From contig NZ_CP041656.2 of NCBI RefSeq assembly GCF_007290395.2, positions 6,386,001 through 6,450,000 of the forward strand: a stretch of 64,000 nt of DNA, in the 5' to 3' direction. The position numbers and the translations under genes were made by a program. Under the pieces are notes generated by a model. The model did not search any database and had not been told where the DNA came from. It worked only from the letters and a program-made list of their open reading frames with translations. Positions within the stretch are counted from its first letter, which is position 1; each line of letters begins with the position of its first letter. Below are positions 55,964 through 64,000 of this stretch, piece by piece. This stretch comes from Bradyrhizobium cosmicum (GTDB taxonomy: Bacteria > Pseudomonadota > Alphaproteobacteria > Rhizobiales > Xanthobacteraceae).

Positions 55964-56762
55964 GCGTCGCGTCAATCTCGACGGCCGGGCCGCAACCGCC
56001 GATGTGCCGCGGATCACCGTCGGCGGCCTTCGCATGGCCGCGCTCGACCTGGAGGCCACCGCCGATTTCATGATCGAGGCCACCGATCCTGACAATCGCA
56101 TCGGCCGTCCGTTGCATCTGACCTCGGCCAATGGCGAGGTGCTGGCGCGCTGCTCGACCGAGCCGGAGACCGAACGCCTGTTTCGCGGCGCCGACCTGAT
56201 CAACGCCGACGGCCAGCCGCTGGTCGCGGCCTCGAAGCTGCAATCCTGGTTTCCGCTGCCGGAGCGCGTCGCCACGACGGACCTGTTCCACGTCGTCGCG
56301 CGCAAGGCCGAAGCGCTCGGCCGCACCTTCTACATGTTTGGCGCCAGCGAAGAGGAAAACGCCGCCGCGGTCAAGAATGTGCAGCGATTGTATCCGAACC
56401 TCAAGATCGTCGGATACAGCCACGGCTATCTGCGCGGCGACGCCCTCCGCGCGAAGGTCGAGGAGATCAACGCGCTCGCGCCGGACTATCTCTGGGTCGC
56501 GCTCGGGGTGCCCAACGAGCAGGCATTCGTTGAAGAATATAGCCCGCTGATGACCAATGTTGGCGTTATCAAGACATCCGGCGGGTTGTTCAACTTTTTG
56601 TCGGGCAGCCGGTCCCGTGCACCGCAATGGATGCAGAAGGTCGGGCTCGAATGGGCCTGGCGCACCTGGCTCGAGCCGCGCCGCCTGCTCTGGCGCTATT
56701 TGACCACCAACCCTCGCGCGCTCTATCTTCTCTTCAGCCGCAACCGGCCTTTCAATCGCTGA
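55956..56762 (+). CDS. WecG/TagA/CpsF family glycosyltransferase
   Basis: 268 residues. Signatures: LTSANGEVLARC (N-terminal Rossmann part), LINADGQPLVAASKLQSWFP and FMFGASEEENAAAVKNVQRL, with ALGVPNEQAFVEEY and IKTSGGLFNFLSGSRSRAPQ at the C-terminal side. It adds a sugar (often ManNAc, or glucuronic acid in CpsF) to a lipid-linked intermediate. It overlaps the ExoP-like stop by eight bases, so it is translationally coupled. Confidence 0.93.
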   Translation: MLERRVNLDGRAATADVPRITVGGLRMAALDLEATADFMIEATDPDNRIGRPLHLTSANGEVLARCSTEPETERLFRGADLINADGQPLVAASKLQSWFPLPERVATTDLFHVVARKAEALGRTFYMFGASEEENAAAVKNVQRLYPNLKIVGYSHGYLRGDALRAKVEEINALAPDYLWVALGVPNEQAFVEEYSPLMTNVGVIKTSGGLFNFLSGSRSRAPQWMQKVGLEWAWRTWLEPRRLLWRYLTTNPRALYLLFSRNRPFNR

Positions 56763-56781
56763 GAGAAGAGTACAAGACGAC

Positions 56782-57774
56782 ATGACCGACCGACCGACTG
56801 TCCTCGTCACAGGTGGCGCGGGCTATATTGGCTCGCACGCCTGCCGCGCATTGGCCGCCGCCGGCTATCAACCCGTCGTCTACGACAATCTCTCGACGGG
56901 TCATCGCAGCTTCGTCGCCGGCCCGCTCGTGACGGGCGATCTGCTCGACGGCGCAGCGCTGGCGCGCGCCTTCGCCGACCACAAGGTCACGGCGGTGATG
57001 CATTTCGCGGCCGCCAGCCTCGTCGGCGAGTCCATGACCGACCCGCAGAAATATTACATCAACAATGTGCAAGGCACGCTGTCGCTGTTGCAGGCGATGC
57101 GCAACGCGGGCTGCCATCGCATCGTGTTCTCCTCGACCGGCGCCGTCTACGGCAACGCCGATTCCAAGGAGCTGCCGGAAGACTTCCCTTGTGCGCCGAT
57201 CAACCCTTACGGCGCATCGAAATGGATGATCGAGCGCATGCTGACCGATTATCGCGCGGCTTACGGCTTCGGCGCGTTCTGCCTGCGCTATTTCAACGCC
57301 AGCGGCGCCGATCCGGCCGGCGGCATCGGCGAGCTGCGTGACAACGAGACCCATCTCATTCCGCGCGCCATGATGGCGCTGCAAGGCCATGTCGATTTCG
57401 CCGTGTTCGGCGACGACTACGACACGCCCGACGGCACTGCGATCCGCGACTACATCCACGTCACGGACCTCGCCGCGGCGCATGTCGCCGCGCTGAAGCT
57501 GCTGGAGACGGGGCATGCCGGCGGCAGCTTCAATCTCGGCACCGGCTCCGGCTTTTCGGTGCGCGAGATCCTCAACGCCATCAGGCAGGAAACCGGGCGC
57601 GAGGTACCGCACACCATGAAGCCGCGCCGCGCCGGCGACCCTACCTATCTGGTCGCCGATGCCTCCGCCGCGCGCAAAGTGCTGAATTTCGTGCCGCGTC
57701 ATTCCGACCTCGCCACGGTGATCCGGACCGCCTGGGCCTGGCACCAGAAGGCGCATCCGCTCAAGTCACGCTAG
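56782..57774 (+). CDS. galE: UDP-glucose 4-epimerase
   Basis: 330 residues. NAD-binding GGAGYIGSHACRALAAAGY at the N-terminus, SSTGAVYGNADS, catalytic YGASKWMIERML (Tyr-x3-Lys), and GGIGELRDNETHLIPRAMMA. It interconverts UDP-glucose and UDP-galactose and supplies galactose for the polysaccharide. It follows the WecG-type gene with a 19-base gap as the last gene of the rightward unit, and converges on the GGDEF-EAL gene. Confidence 0.96.
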   Translation: MTDRPTVLVTGGAGYIGSHACRALAAAGYQPVVYDNLSTGHRSFVAGPLVTGDLLDGAALARAFADHKVTAVMHFAAASLVGESMTDPQKYYINNVQGTLSLLQAMRNAGCHRIVFSSTGAVYGNADSKELPEDFPCAPINPYGASKWMIERMLTDYRAAYGFGAFCLRYFNASGADPAGGIGELRDNETHLIPRAMMALQGHVDFAVFGDDYDTPDGTAIRDYIHVTDLAAAHVAALKLLETGHAGGSFNLGTGSGFSVREILNAIRQETGREVPHTMKPRRAGDPTYLVADASAARKVLNFVPRHSDLATVIRTAWAWHQKAHPLKSR

Positions 57775-57780
57775 AGCGCG

Positions 57781-60700
57781 CTAGCTGAAGGCGCGTTTCA
57801 GCCGTGACGCCGCGGCTTCCTGCGCCACCAGGTCCGGCTCCGGCTGGAGCGGCGGCGCGACCGGCAATACCATCGGCCGCAGCAGCTCGGCCATCTGCTT
57901 GGCCGGGAGCGGCTTCGAGATCAGGAAGCCCTGCATCTCGTCGCAGCCATGGCTGCGCAGGAACGCCTCCTGCTCCGCATTCTCGACACCCTCGGCGACG
58001 ACGGTCATGCCGAGCGCCTTGCCCATGCTGATGATCGCCTGCGCGATCGCCTGGTCCTCCGAATCCTGCGGTAGGTCGCGCACGAAGGAGCGGTCGATCT
58101 TGATCGTGTCGATTGGGAAGTGCTTCATCAGCGACATCGACGAATAGCCGGTGCCGAAATCGTCGATGGCGAGGCGGATGCCGCGACTCTGGATGGCGTC
58201 GAGCACCTTGAGCGCGCGCCCGACATTGCGCATCATCATGCTCTCGGTGACCTCCAGCTGGAGCAGCACCGGCGACATGCCGGAGGCCGCCAGCGCCTCG
58301 TCGACGTCCTGCAACAGATGTTCGTCGACAAACTGCCGCGGCGAGAGGTTGACCGCCATCGATACCGGCAACAGGCCGCGACGCTGCCAGGCCATCGCCT
58401 GCGCGCAGGCCTCCTTCACGACCCAGCGGCCGATCGGCACGATCAGGCCGGTTTCCTCGGCGAGCGGAATGAACTGCGCCGGGGGGACGTTGCCGAGCTC
58501 CGGATGGGCCCAGCGCAACAGTGCTTCGACGCCGGTGATCTGACCGGTCTGCATGTCGACCTTGGGCTGGTAGTTCAGCGAGAACTGATCGCGCTCCAGC
58601 GCCCGGCGCAGTGCGCTTTCCAGCGACAGGCGTTCGATCGACTGCGTCTTCACTTCCTTGGAGAAGAAGCGATAGCCGTTCTTGCCGTCTTCCTTGGCAA
58701 GATACATCGCCATGTCGGCGTTCTTGGTCAGCGTCTGCGCGTCGGAGCCGTTGGCCGGATACATCGCGATGCCGATCGAGGCGGTGGTGTGGCACTCGTG
58801 GCCGGCAAGCTCCATGGGCTCGCCGAGCGCGGTCAACAGCCCGGCCGCGATACGCTGGACGTCGTCGATCTCGCCGCACTGGTCGAGGATCACCACGAAC
58901 TCGTCGCCGCCGAGGCGCGCCACCACGTCGCTGGCCCGCAGCGCGCTGCGCAGCCGGTTCGCCACTTCGAGCAGGAGCAGGTCGCCGGCCTCGAGCCCCA
59001 GCGAATCATTGATGACCTTGAAGCGGTCGAGATCGATGAACAGCACCGCAAAGCGGTGGTCGTGGCGCTCGGCTTCGTCGATCGCCTTGCGGAGCAGCCC
59101 GTTGAAAGTCTCGCGGTTCGGCAAGTCGGTCAGGCTGTCGTGGGAGGCGAGGTACTCGATCCTCTCGTCCGCCTCGTTCTTTGCGTCGGCGCGATCGAAA
59201 TTCTCGATCGCAAAGGAAACGTTGTCAGCGAGGCGTTGCAGCAGCTCGACGAACTCGGCCGTGAAGGTCTCCTGCTCGGTCGACATGTAGATCATGACGC
59301 CGACGGCCTGATCGTGCGTGATCAGCGGGAACGCCGCGCCGGAGCGCGCGCCGTCGCCTTGCAGGACAGCATGGAAAGCACTCACACGGCTGTCATTGAC
59401 ATAGTCGTTGCTGACACAGGGCTGGCGGGTGCGGAACGCCGTGCCGCTCATGCCGCGTCCCTCAGGCCTATCGGCGTCGATGGAAAGGCGGACGTTGCGG
59501 GTGGTCTCGGCGGACGGCCCCGCGGTCGCGACGATCGCGAGCTGATCGCTATCGGGCCTCGCCAGCGCGATTGTCGTCGAGGTGAACTTGCCGCCGGTCG
59601 ACGCGGCCTGACAGACCAGATCGAACAGCTCGGTGCGCGATTTGGCCCGGACGATCGCCTCGTTGGTATCGCTCAGCGCCGCGAACATGCGCGTCAGGCG
59701 CTCCTTCTGCGCCTCGGTCCGCGCCCGTTCCTCGGCCCGGGCGAAATTGTCGAGCGCAAAGGACACGTTCTCGGCCAGCCTTCCCAGCAGCTGGATGAGA
59801 TCGGGCGTGAATGTGCCCTCGTCCGGCGACAGAAACAGGAGAATGCCGACGGCGTCGGTACCGTTCCTCATCAAGGGGAAGCAGCCGCCGGACTTCGTCC
59901 CCTGATCTCGCGCGATACGGCGCCAATGCTTCGCACGAAGGTCCGCGAGGAGTTCGTTCGAGACGCAAGGCGCCCTGGTGCGGAACGCGGTGCCGGCCAG
60001 CCCCCGCCCTTCAGGCTCGTCAGCCGATGTGGCAAAACGCCATGTCTCGACATGACTACGGCATTCGCCCTTGGTGACGGCGATATCAAGATGGCGCCCC
60101 GTGGAATCGACCATGGCGATGGTCGCGGACGTGAACGTACCGCCGAGCACGGCGGCTTCGCAGACCGCTTCGAACAATTCGGCGCGGCTCTTCACCCGCA
60201 TGATCGCTTCGTTGGTCGCGCTCAGCGCCTCCAACATGCCTTGAAGGCGATTGCGCTGCATCTCCGCCTTCGCCTTCTCGTCGGCGCGATCGAAATTCTC
60301 GAGCGCGAAGGCCACATTGGCCTGGAGCCGCTGCAACAGTTCGACGAATTCCCGCGTGAACGTATCTCGCTCCGGGGAATTGAACAGGAACACCCCTTCG
60401 ACACGGTCACCGTTGAACAGCGGCAGCGCCGCGGAGGATGCGATGCCGTTACGGCGGGCGCTGGCGTGCCAGGGCTTGATGCGGTCGTCCGCCAGCACAT
60501 CGTTGCTGATGCAGGGTTGGCGCGTCCGGAAGGCGGTTCCTGTCAGCCCCCGGCCTTCAGGCACCTGATCGGACGTGGAGAACTTGAAGGTGCGGACCAT
60601 ATCCGCATTCGGCCCATAACAGGCAACGACCCGGAGCAGCTCGGCATCGTGGTCGACGAGTGCGATGTTGGCCGAGGTGAACTTGGCCCCCTTCGCCGTT

Positions 60701-61896
60701 GCTTCGCAGACGAGATCGAACAGCTCGGAGCGGGAGCGCGCTCGCAGAATCGCTTCATTGGTGGCACTCAATGCCGCGTACATGCGCCCGAGGCGATCTT
60801 CCTCCGCGGAGATCCGGGCCTTTTCTGACTCACGGTCGAAATTGTCGATGGCAAAGCAGAGGTTCTCCGCGATGCGCAACATCAGCGCGACGATCTCTTC
60901 GTCCTTGGCCCAGGACGGGCTGACGAACGACAGGATGACCCCGATGCTCTGGCCATGCCTGATGAGCGGAGCCGCAATGCAGGCAGCGACGCCGGTGTTG
61001 ACGTTGGCCTGCTCCCACGGCGTTCCCTTGGTGCGACGCGCAAGATCACTTTCGACGAATGGCTTTTGGGTCCGAAAGACCTGGCCGGAAATGCCACGAC
61101 CATAGGGATTCTCGGGGTCGACGGAGTACTGGGTCCGCGCCACAAGCTCGAGGTTCTCGCCGGTGCCGGCGACCGGCTTCAACCAATGGGAGTCGGGCTC
61201 CTTCAGCAGGACGAAGGTCGCGAGCGACTTGCCGCCGTGCACGGACGCATCGCATACAAGCTGGTACAGCTCCTGTTCGGTTCTTGCGTGCAAGATGGCT
61301 TCGTTTGTCGCGCTGAGCGCACCGAACATGCGGTTGAGCCGCCGCGTCGCGCGCTCGCTGACCTGCCGCGCGGCCTCGCGTGCGAAATTGTCCAGGGCAT
61401 AAGAAATGTTGGCCGACATGCGCTCGAACAGCGACACCATCTGCGCGTCGAGCGATTCGGCCTCGCTGCGGGTCACGAACAGCACGCCGACGCTCTTGCC
61501 GTTGCACAGCAACGGCAGCGCCGCCGCAGCGCCCACATGCGCCTTGACCGCGCCCTCGCGCCAGGCCAGCGAGCGCGGGTCGTTCAGGAAATCGTTGCTG
61601 ATGCAGAGTTTCCGGCTACGAAACGCCTCACCGCCAACGCCTGAGCCCTCCGGGGTGCCGGCTTCCGTGGTGATTTCAATCGTGCTGAGCCGCGCCACGT
61701 CGTCGCCGCAACCGGCGGCAAAGCGCAGCCGGCGGCCGTCCGGCTCCACCAGGAACACGGCGACGGCCATGAAATCCCCGCTCGAAAACCCGGCATCGCA
61801 GACCTTCTGGTACAGCTCGTCCGGCGATCTCGCATAGAGGATCGCTTCGTTGATGGCGCTCAACGCTGCAAGTGTGCGCGCGAGGGTCGTCTGCAC
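57781..61896 (-). CDS. Five-GAF GGDEF-EAL c-di-GMP signalling protein
   Basis: 1371 residues. Five GAF-type units of about 181 residues each (starts near 1, 192, 373, 553, 735), marked by repeated ALSATNEAI and PEGRGLxGTAFRTRQPC segments, then GGDEF (motif RLGGDEF near 997; I-site RASD five residues before it) and EAL (EALLRWAHPE near 1122; DDFGTGYSS and VAEGVEN motifs). Both catalytic motifs look intact, so it could make and degrade c-di-GMP; the I-site suggests feedback control. No membrane span or signal peptide, so it is cytosolic. The GTG start at 61896 has GGGAG nine bases upstream. It lies tail-to-tail with galE, 6 bases apart. Confidence 0.96.
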   Translation of the reverse strand: MQTTLARTLAALSAINEAILYARSPDELYQKVCDAGFSSGDFMAVAVFLVEPDGRRLRFAAGCGDDVARLSTIEITTEAGTPEGSGVGGEAFRSRKLCISNDFLNDPRSLAWREGAVKAHVGAAAALPLLCNGKSVGVLFVTRSEAESLDAQMVSLFERMSANISYALDNFAREAARQVSERATRRLNRMFGALSATNEAILHARTEQELYQLVCDASVHGGKSLATFVLLKEPDSHWLKPVAGTGENLELVARTQYSVDPENPYGRGISGQVFRTQKPFVESDLARRTKGTPWEQANVNTGVAACIAAPLIRHGQSIGVILSFVSPSWAKDEEIVALMLRIAENLCFAIDNFDRESEKARISAEEDRLGRMYAALSATNEAILRARSRSELFDLVCEATAKGAKFTSANIALVDHDAELLRVVACYGPNADMVRTFKFSTSDQVPEGRGLTGTAFRTRQPCISNDVLADDRIKPWHASARRNGIASSAALPLFNGDRVEGVFLFNSPERDTFTREFVELLQRLQANVAFALENFDRADEKAKAEMQRNRLQGMLEALSATNEAIMRVKSRAELFEAVCEAAVLGGTFTSATIAMVDSTGRHLDIAVTKGECRSHVETWRFATSADEPEGRGLAGTAFRTRAPCVSNELLADLRAKHWRRIARDQGTKSGGCFPLMRNGTDAVGILLFLSPDEGTFTPDLIQLLGRLAENVSFALDNFARAEERARTEAQKERLTRMFAALSDTNEAIVRAKSRTELFDLVCQAASTGGKFTSTTIALARPDSDQLAIVATAGPSAETTRNVRLSIDADRPEGRGMSGTAFRTRQPCVSNDYVNDSRVSAFHAVLQGDGARSGAAFPLITHDQAVGVMIYMSTEQETFTAEFVELLQRLADNVSFAIENFDRADAKNEADERIEYLASHDSLTDLPNRETFNGLLRKAIDEAERHDHRFAVLFIDLDRFKVINDSLGLEAGDLLLLEVANRLRSALRASDVVARLGGDEFVVILDQCGEIDDVQRIAAGLLTALGEPMELAGHECHTTASIGIAMYPANGSDAQTLTKNADMAMYLAKEDGKNGYRFFSKEVKTQSIERLSLESALRRALERDQFSLNYQPKVDMQTGQITGVEALLRWAHPELGNVPPAQFIPLAEETGLIVPIGRWVVKEACAQAMAWQRRGLLPVSMAVNLSPRQFVDEHLLQDVDEALAASGMSPVLLQLEVTESMMMRNVGRALKVLDAIQSRGIRLAIDDFGTGYSSMSLMKHFPIDTIKIDRSFVRDLPQDSEDQAIAQAIISMGKALGMTVVAEGVENAEQEAFLRSHGCDEMQGFLISKPLPAKQMAELLRPMVLPVAPPLQPEPDLVAQEAAASRLKRAFS

Positions 61897-62189
61897 GATC
61901 TCAACTCCCGGGCATTTCTGCCTCTTTATCCCGGGTACTTTATGAACGGCGATCGCCTAAGTGGTCGTTATTGCGCGCCGCAAACCGTCGATCAAAGTGA
62001 ACGAGCTGCGAACGACTGGCGTCAAGCTGTCTGGAATGCCGCCATACGGGAGGAATCGTCGACCAAAGCCGTGGCCTCTTTACGAATTTGCAGCCCTGTA
62101 TTGGTTTACGAGAGATTGATATCGCAGCGCCGCTTTGAGACGATGGCTCCCAACAATCGCCCACCAAGGGCGACGTCAGAGGGAACGCC

Positions 62190-63242
62190 ATGCCGATCGT
62201 TACGGCCGACCGCCTCACGCGCATCGGCGCCGCGCTGCTCCATGCCGCCGGAGCCTCCGAGGAAGAAGCCGATGCGGTTGCCGTCGGCTGCGTCAACGCC
62301 AATCTGGCGGGGCACGACTCCCACGGCGTGATTGCGGTTCCCACCTATATCGATCGTATCAAGGCCGGACACATCGTTCCCGGCGCAAAATGGTCCATCG
62401 TCCAGGAATCGCCCACCACGACCGTGATCGACGGCCATTGGGGCTTCGGCTTCCACGTCAACGCCAAGGCGATGGCGTTGACGATCGAGAAGGCCAGGAC
62501 AGCGAATGTCGCCGCCTGCACCGTGTTCCGGCAAAGCCATGTCGGCCGCCTCGCCGCCTATCCGCTGATGGCGATGCGCGAGGGCATGATCGGGATTGCA
62601 ACCGCGGATTCCGGCCGCTCGCCGAAGCACGTGGCTCCATTCGGCGGCAAGGAAGCACGGCTCGGCACCAACCCGATCTCGATCGCGGTGCCGTCCGATC
62701 TCGACGCGCCGTTCTATCTGGACATGGCGACCTCGGCGGTGGCGGCCGGCAAGATCCAGCTCGCCGTCGCGCGCGGCGAGGACATCCCCACCGGGTGGAT
62801 CATCGACGCCGGGGGGCGGCACACCACCGACCCCACACAGTATCGCAAAGGCGGCGCGCTGCTGCCCCTTGGCGGCACCGAAGGCTACAAAGGCAGCGGT
62901 CTCGCCGCGATGGTCGAGGTGCTGTGCGGCCTACTTACCGGTCTTGGTTTCGGCGTCGAGCCCACGGGGCGGCACAATGACGGCTGCTTCATGGCGGTGT
63001 TCAACGTCGCCGCATTCCGCCCGCTAAAGGAATTCAAGCGCGAGGTCGCGGAGTTCGCGCAGTACCTGAAATCGACGCCGCCGTCCGAAGGCAGCAAGGG
63101 TGTCTACTATCCCGGCGAGATCGAGGGACTGCGCGAGCAGCAGCGCTTGCGCGACGGAATCGAGGTCGAGGATGCGACCTGGGAAAAACTACGCGCGCTG
63201 GCGCGCGAATACCGGCTCGACGCAGTGCTCGATCTGGCCTGA
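62190..63242 (+). CDS. Ldh family oxidoreductase (malate/L-lactate dehydrogenase type)
   Basis: 350 residues. Family motifs: GHDSHGVIAVPTYIDRIKAG, then the FRQSHVGRLAAYPLMAMREG segment and GTNPISIAVPSDLD. Members use NAD(P)H to interconvert 2-hydroxy and 2-oxo acids (malate, ureidoglycolate, sulfolactate, 2,3-diketogulonate). The substrate is not predictable. GAGGGAACG precedes the ATG. The flavin monooxygenase gene starts 21 bases after its stop. Confidence 0.93.
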   Translation: MPIVTADRLTRIGAALLHAAGASEEEADAVAVGCVNANLAGHDSHGVIAVPTYIDRIKAGHIVPGAKWSIVQESPTTTVIDGHWGFGFHVNAKAMALTIEKARTANVAACTVFRQSHVGRLAAYPLMAMREGMIGIATADSGRSPKHVAPFGGKEARLGTNPISIAVPSDLDAPFYLDMATSAVAAGKIQLAVARGEDIPTGWIIDAGGRHTTDPTQYRKGGALLPLGGTEGYKGSGLAAMVEVLCGLLTGLGFGVEPTGRHNDGCFMAVFNVAAFRPLKEFKREVAEFAQYLKSTPPSEGSKGVYYPGEIEGLREQQRLRDGIEVEDATWEKLRALAREYRLDAVLDLA

Positions 63243-63263
63243 CGGTATCGGGAGAACAGCAGC

Positions 63264-64000
63264 ATGACGCGACAGATGGTCCTTGTCGGCTTCCTCCAGG
63301 CGCAGAACTGCACCAACCTGCCAAGCTCCTGGCGGCATCCTGACTCGCGCACCGATTCGATGTCGGCGGATTATTACCAGGAGATCGCAAGGATCCTCGA
63401 AGCCGGCAAATTCCACATGGCGTTCTTCGACGACCGCCTGGCGATGCCTGACCGCTACGGCAACGACCACGCCCACACCGTCGAATACGGCATCCGCTGC
63501 GTAAAGATGGACCCGCTGATCGTTCTGACCGCGATGGGGCTGGTCACCGAGAAGCTCGGCTTGGGGGCGACCTGCTCAACCACTTATTACGAACCGTTCG
63601 ACGTTGCGCGCCGCTTCGCGACCCTCGACCTGATGTCCGGCGGCCGCGCCGGCTGGAATGTCGTCACCTCGCTCAATGACGGCGAGGCGCTCAACATGGG
63701 GCGCGATTCCCATCCCGAACATGACTCCCGCTACGACAAGGCCGACGAGTTCATGGAGGTCGTGCTCGGCCATTGGGACACCTGGGAGGACGGCGCGCTC
63801 ATCATGGACAAAAAGAGCGGCCGCTTTGCCGACCCGGCCAAGGTGAAGCGGCTCGATCACAAGGGAGCGGCCTTCAAGTCCCGCGGACCCTTCACCGTGC
63901 CACGCTCGGACCAGGGTCACCCCGTCATCATCCAGGCCGGCGCCTCCGGTCGCGGCCAGCGCTTTGCCGGACGATGGGGCGAGGTGATCTTCACCGCCGC
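63264..64000 (+). CDS. LLM-class flavin-dependent monooxygenase (NtaA/SnaA/DszA type), 3' end off the window
   Basis: 245 codons visible. Family motifs: FHMAFFDDRLAMPDRYGNDH, VEYGIRCVKMDPLIVLTAMG, LGLGATCSTTYYEPFDVARR, FATLDLMSGGRAGWNVVTSL and PVIIQAGASGRGQRFAGRWG, the FMNH2-dependent nitrilotriacetate/sulfone monooxygenase group. It acts with a flavin reductase. GGGAGA lies eight bases before the ATG at 63264. Co-transcription with the Ldh gene is likely. Confidence 0.93.
   Translation, partial: MTRQMVLVGFLQAQNCTNLPSSWRHPDSRTDSMSADYYQEIARILEAGKFHMAFFDDRLAMPDRYGNDHAHTVEYGIRCVKMDPLIVLTAMGLVTEKLGLGATCSTTYYEPFDVARRFATLDLMSGGRAGWNVVTSLNDGEALNMGRDSHPEHDSRYDKADEFMEVVLGHWDTWEDGALIMDKKSGRFADPAKVKRLDHKGAAFKSRGPFTVPRSDQGHPVIIQAGASGRGQRFAGRWGEVIFTA

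Noticed and set aside
58120..60828. 902-codon forward frame opposite the GAF-GGDEF-EAL gene
   Set aside because: Antisense shadow. The repeated pattern simply mirrors the GAF repeats of the real gene.

Overview
The window reads as chromosome of a high-GC alphaproteobacterium, most likely Bradyrhizobium or a close relative in the Nitrobacteraceae. The basis is the combination of a DUF6101 gene next to pmbA and ubiA, a CIRCE-controlled groESL operon, a CycA-type cytochrome c550, a BacA-like ABC exporter, glcDEF, and the intergenic palindromic repeat families typical of that genus. Most of it is core genome. I see no insertion sequence, integrase, CRISPR array, tRNA or rRNA. The first and last genes are cut by the window edges.

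Layout. 1-5.3 kb: inositol monophosphatase (partial), pmbA, DUF6101, ubiA, an exported protein and rsmE. 5.3-7.3 kb: a small regulatory island (AraC-type and winged-helix regulators plus a divergent small ORF). 7.5-11.6 kb: hisZ-hisG, then a polyprenyl-phosphate glycosyltransferase overlapping a ChbG/HpnK deacetylase. 11.8-17.7 kb: envelope and signalling genes (DUF2076, exported protein, metacaspase-like protein, L,D-transpeptidase, CheZ-like phosphatase, lipoprotein). 17.8-20.2 kb: groESL. 20.2-27.1 kb: exported proteins, LctP lactate/glycolate permease, BacA-like ABC transporter, TorF-type porin. 27.5-32.8 kb: histone-H1-like protein, glycolate oxidase glcDEF, cytochrome c550. 32.7-37.5 kb: hydrolase, small proteins, TPR protein, rpmJ, an amidohydrolase behind a striking AT-rich palindrome, and a coiled-coil protein. 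37.6-45 kb: MerR regulator with divergent oxidoreductase, 2-haloacid dehalogenase, YbaK-type deacylase, Bug-type binding protein, LysR regulator with divergent pirin-wrbA. 45.3-57.8 kb: a surface polysaccharide locus (PCMT-like methyltransferase, CelD-like acetyltransferase, O-antigen ligase/polymerase, three glycosyltransferases, hexapeptide acyltransferase, ExoP/Wzc-like co-polymerase, WecG-type glycosyltransferase, galE). 57.8-61.9 kb: a 1371-residue protein with five GAF repeats, GGDEF and EAL domains, convergent with galE. 62.2-64 kb: an Ldh-family dehydrogenase and the start of a flavin-dependent monooxygenase.

How the parts may work together. GlcDEF oxidises glycolate (or a related 2-hydroxy acid) and LctP is a plausible importer, so the 22-32 kb region may be a 2-hydroxyacid use region. 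The polysaccharide locus has chain building, polymerisation and length control but no Wza exporter, Wzx flippase or initiating phosphoglycosyltransferase in view. Its ExoP-like protein lacks the usual Walker A lysine. The neighbouring c-di-GMP protein is an attractive regulator of the same trait, but only by position.

The observations most worth following are the degenerate ExoP ATPase, the five-GAF c-di-GMP protein, the 29-bp palindrome before the amidohydrolase, the metacaspase architecture, an unlisted 47-codon ORF in the polysaccharide locus, and the palindromic repeat inside groESL. I do not see an obviously new multi-gene defence or metabolic system.
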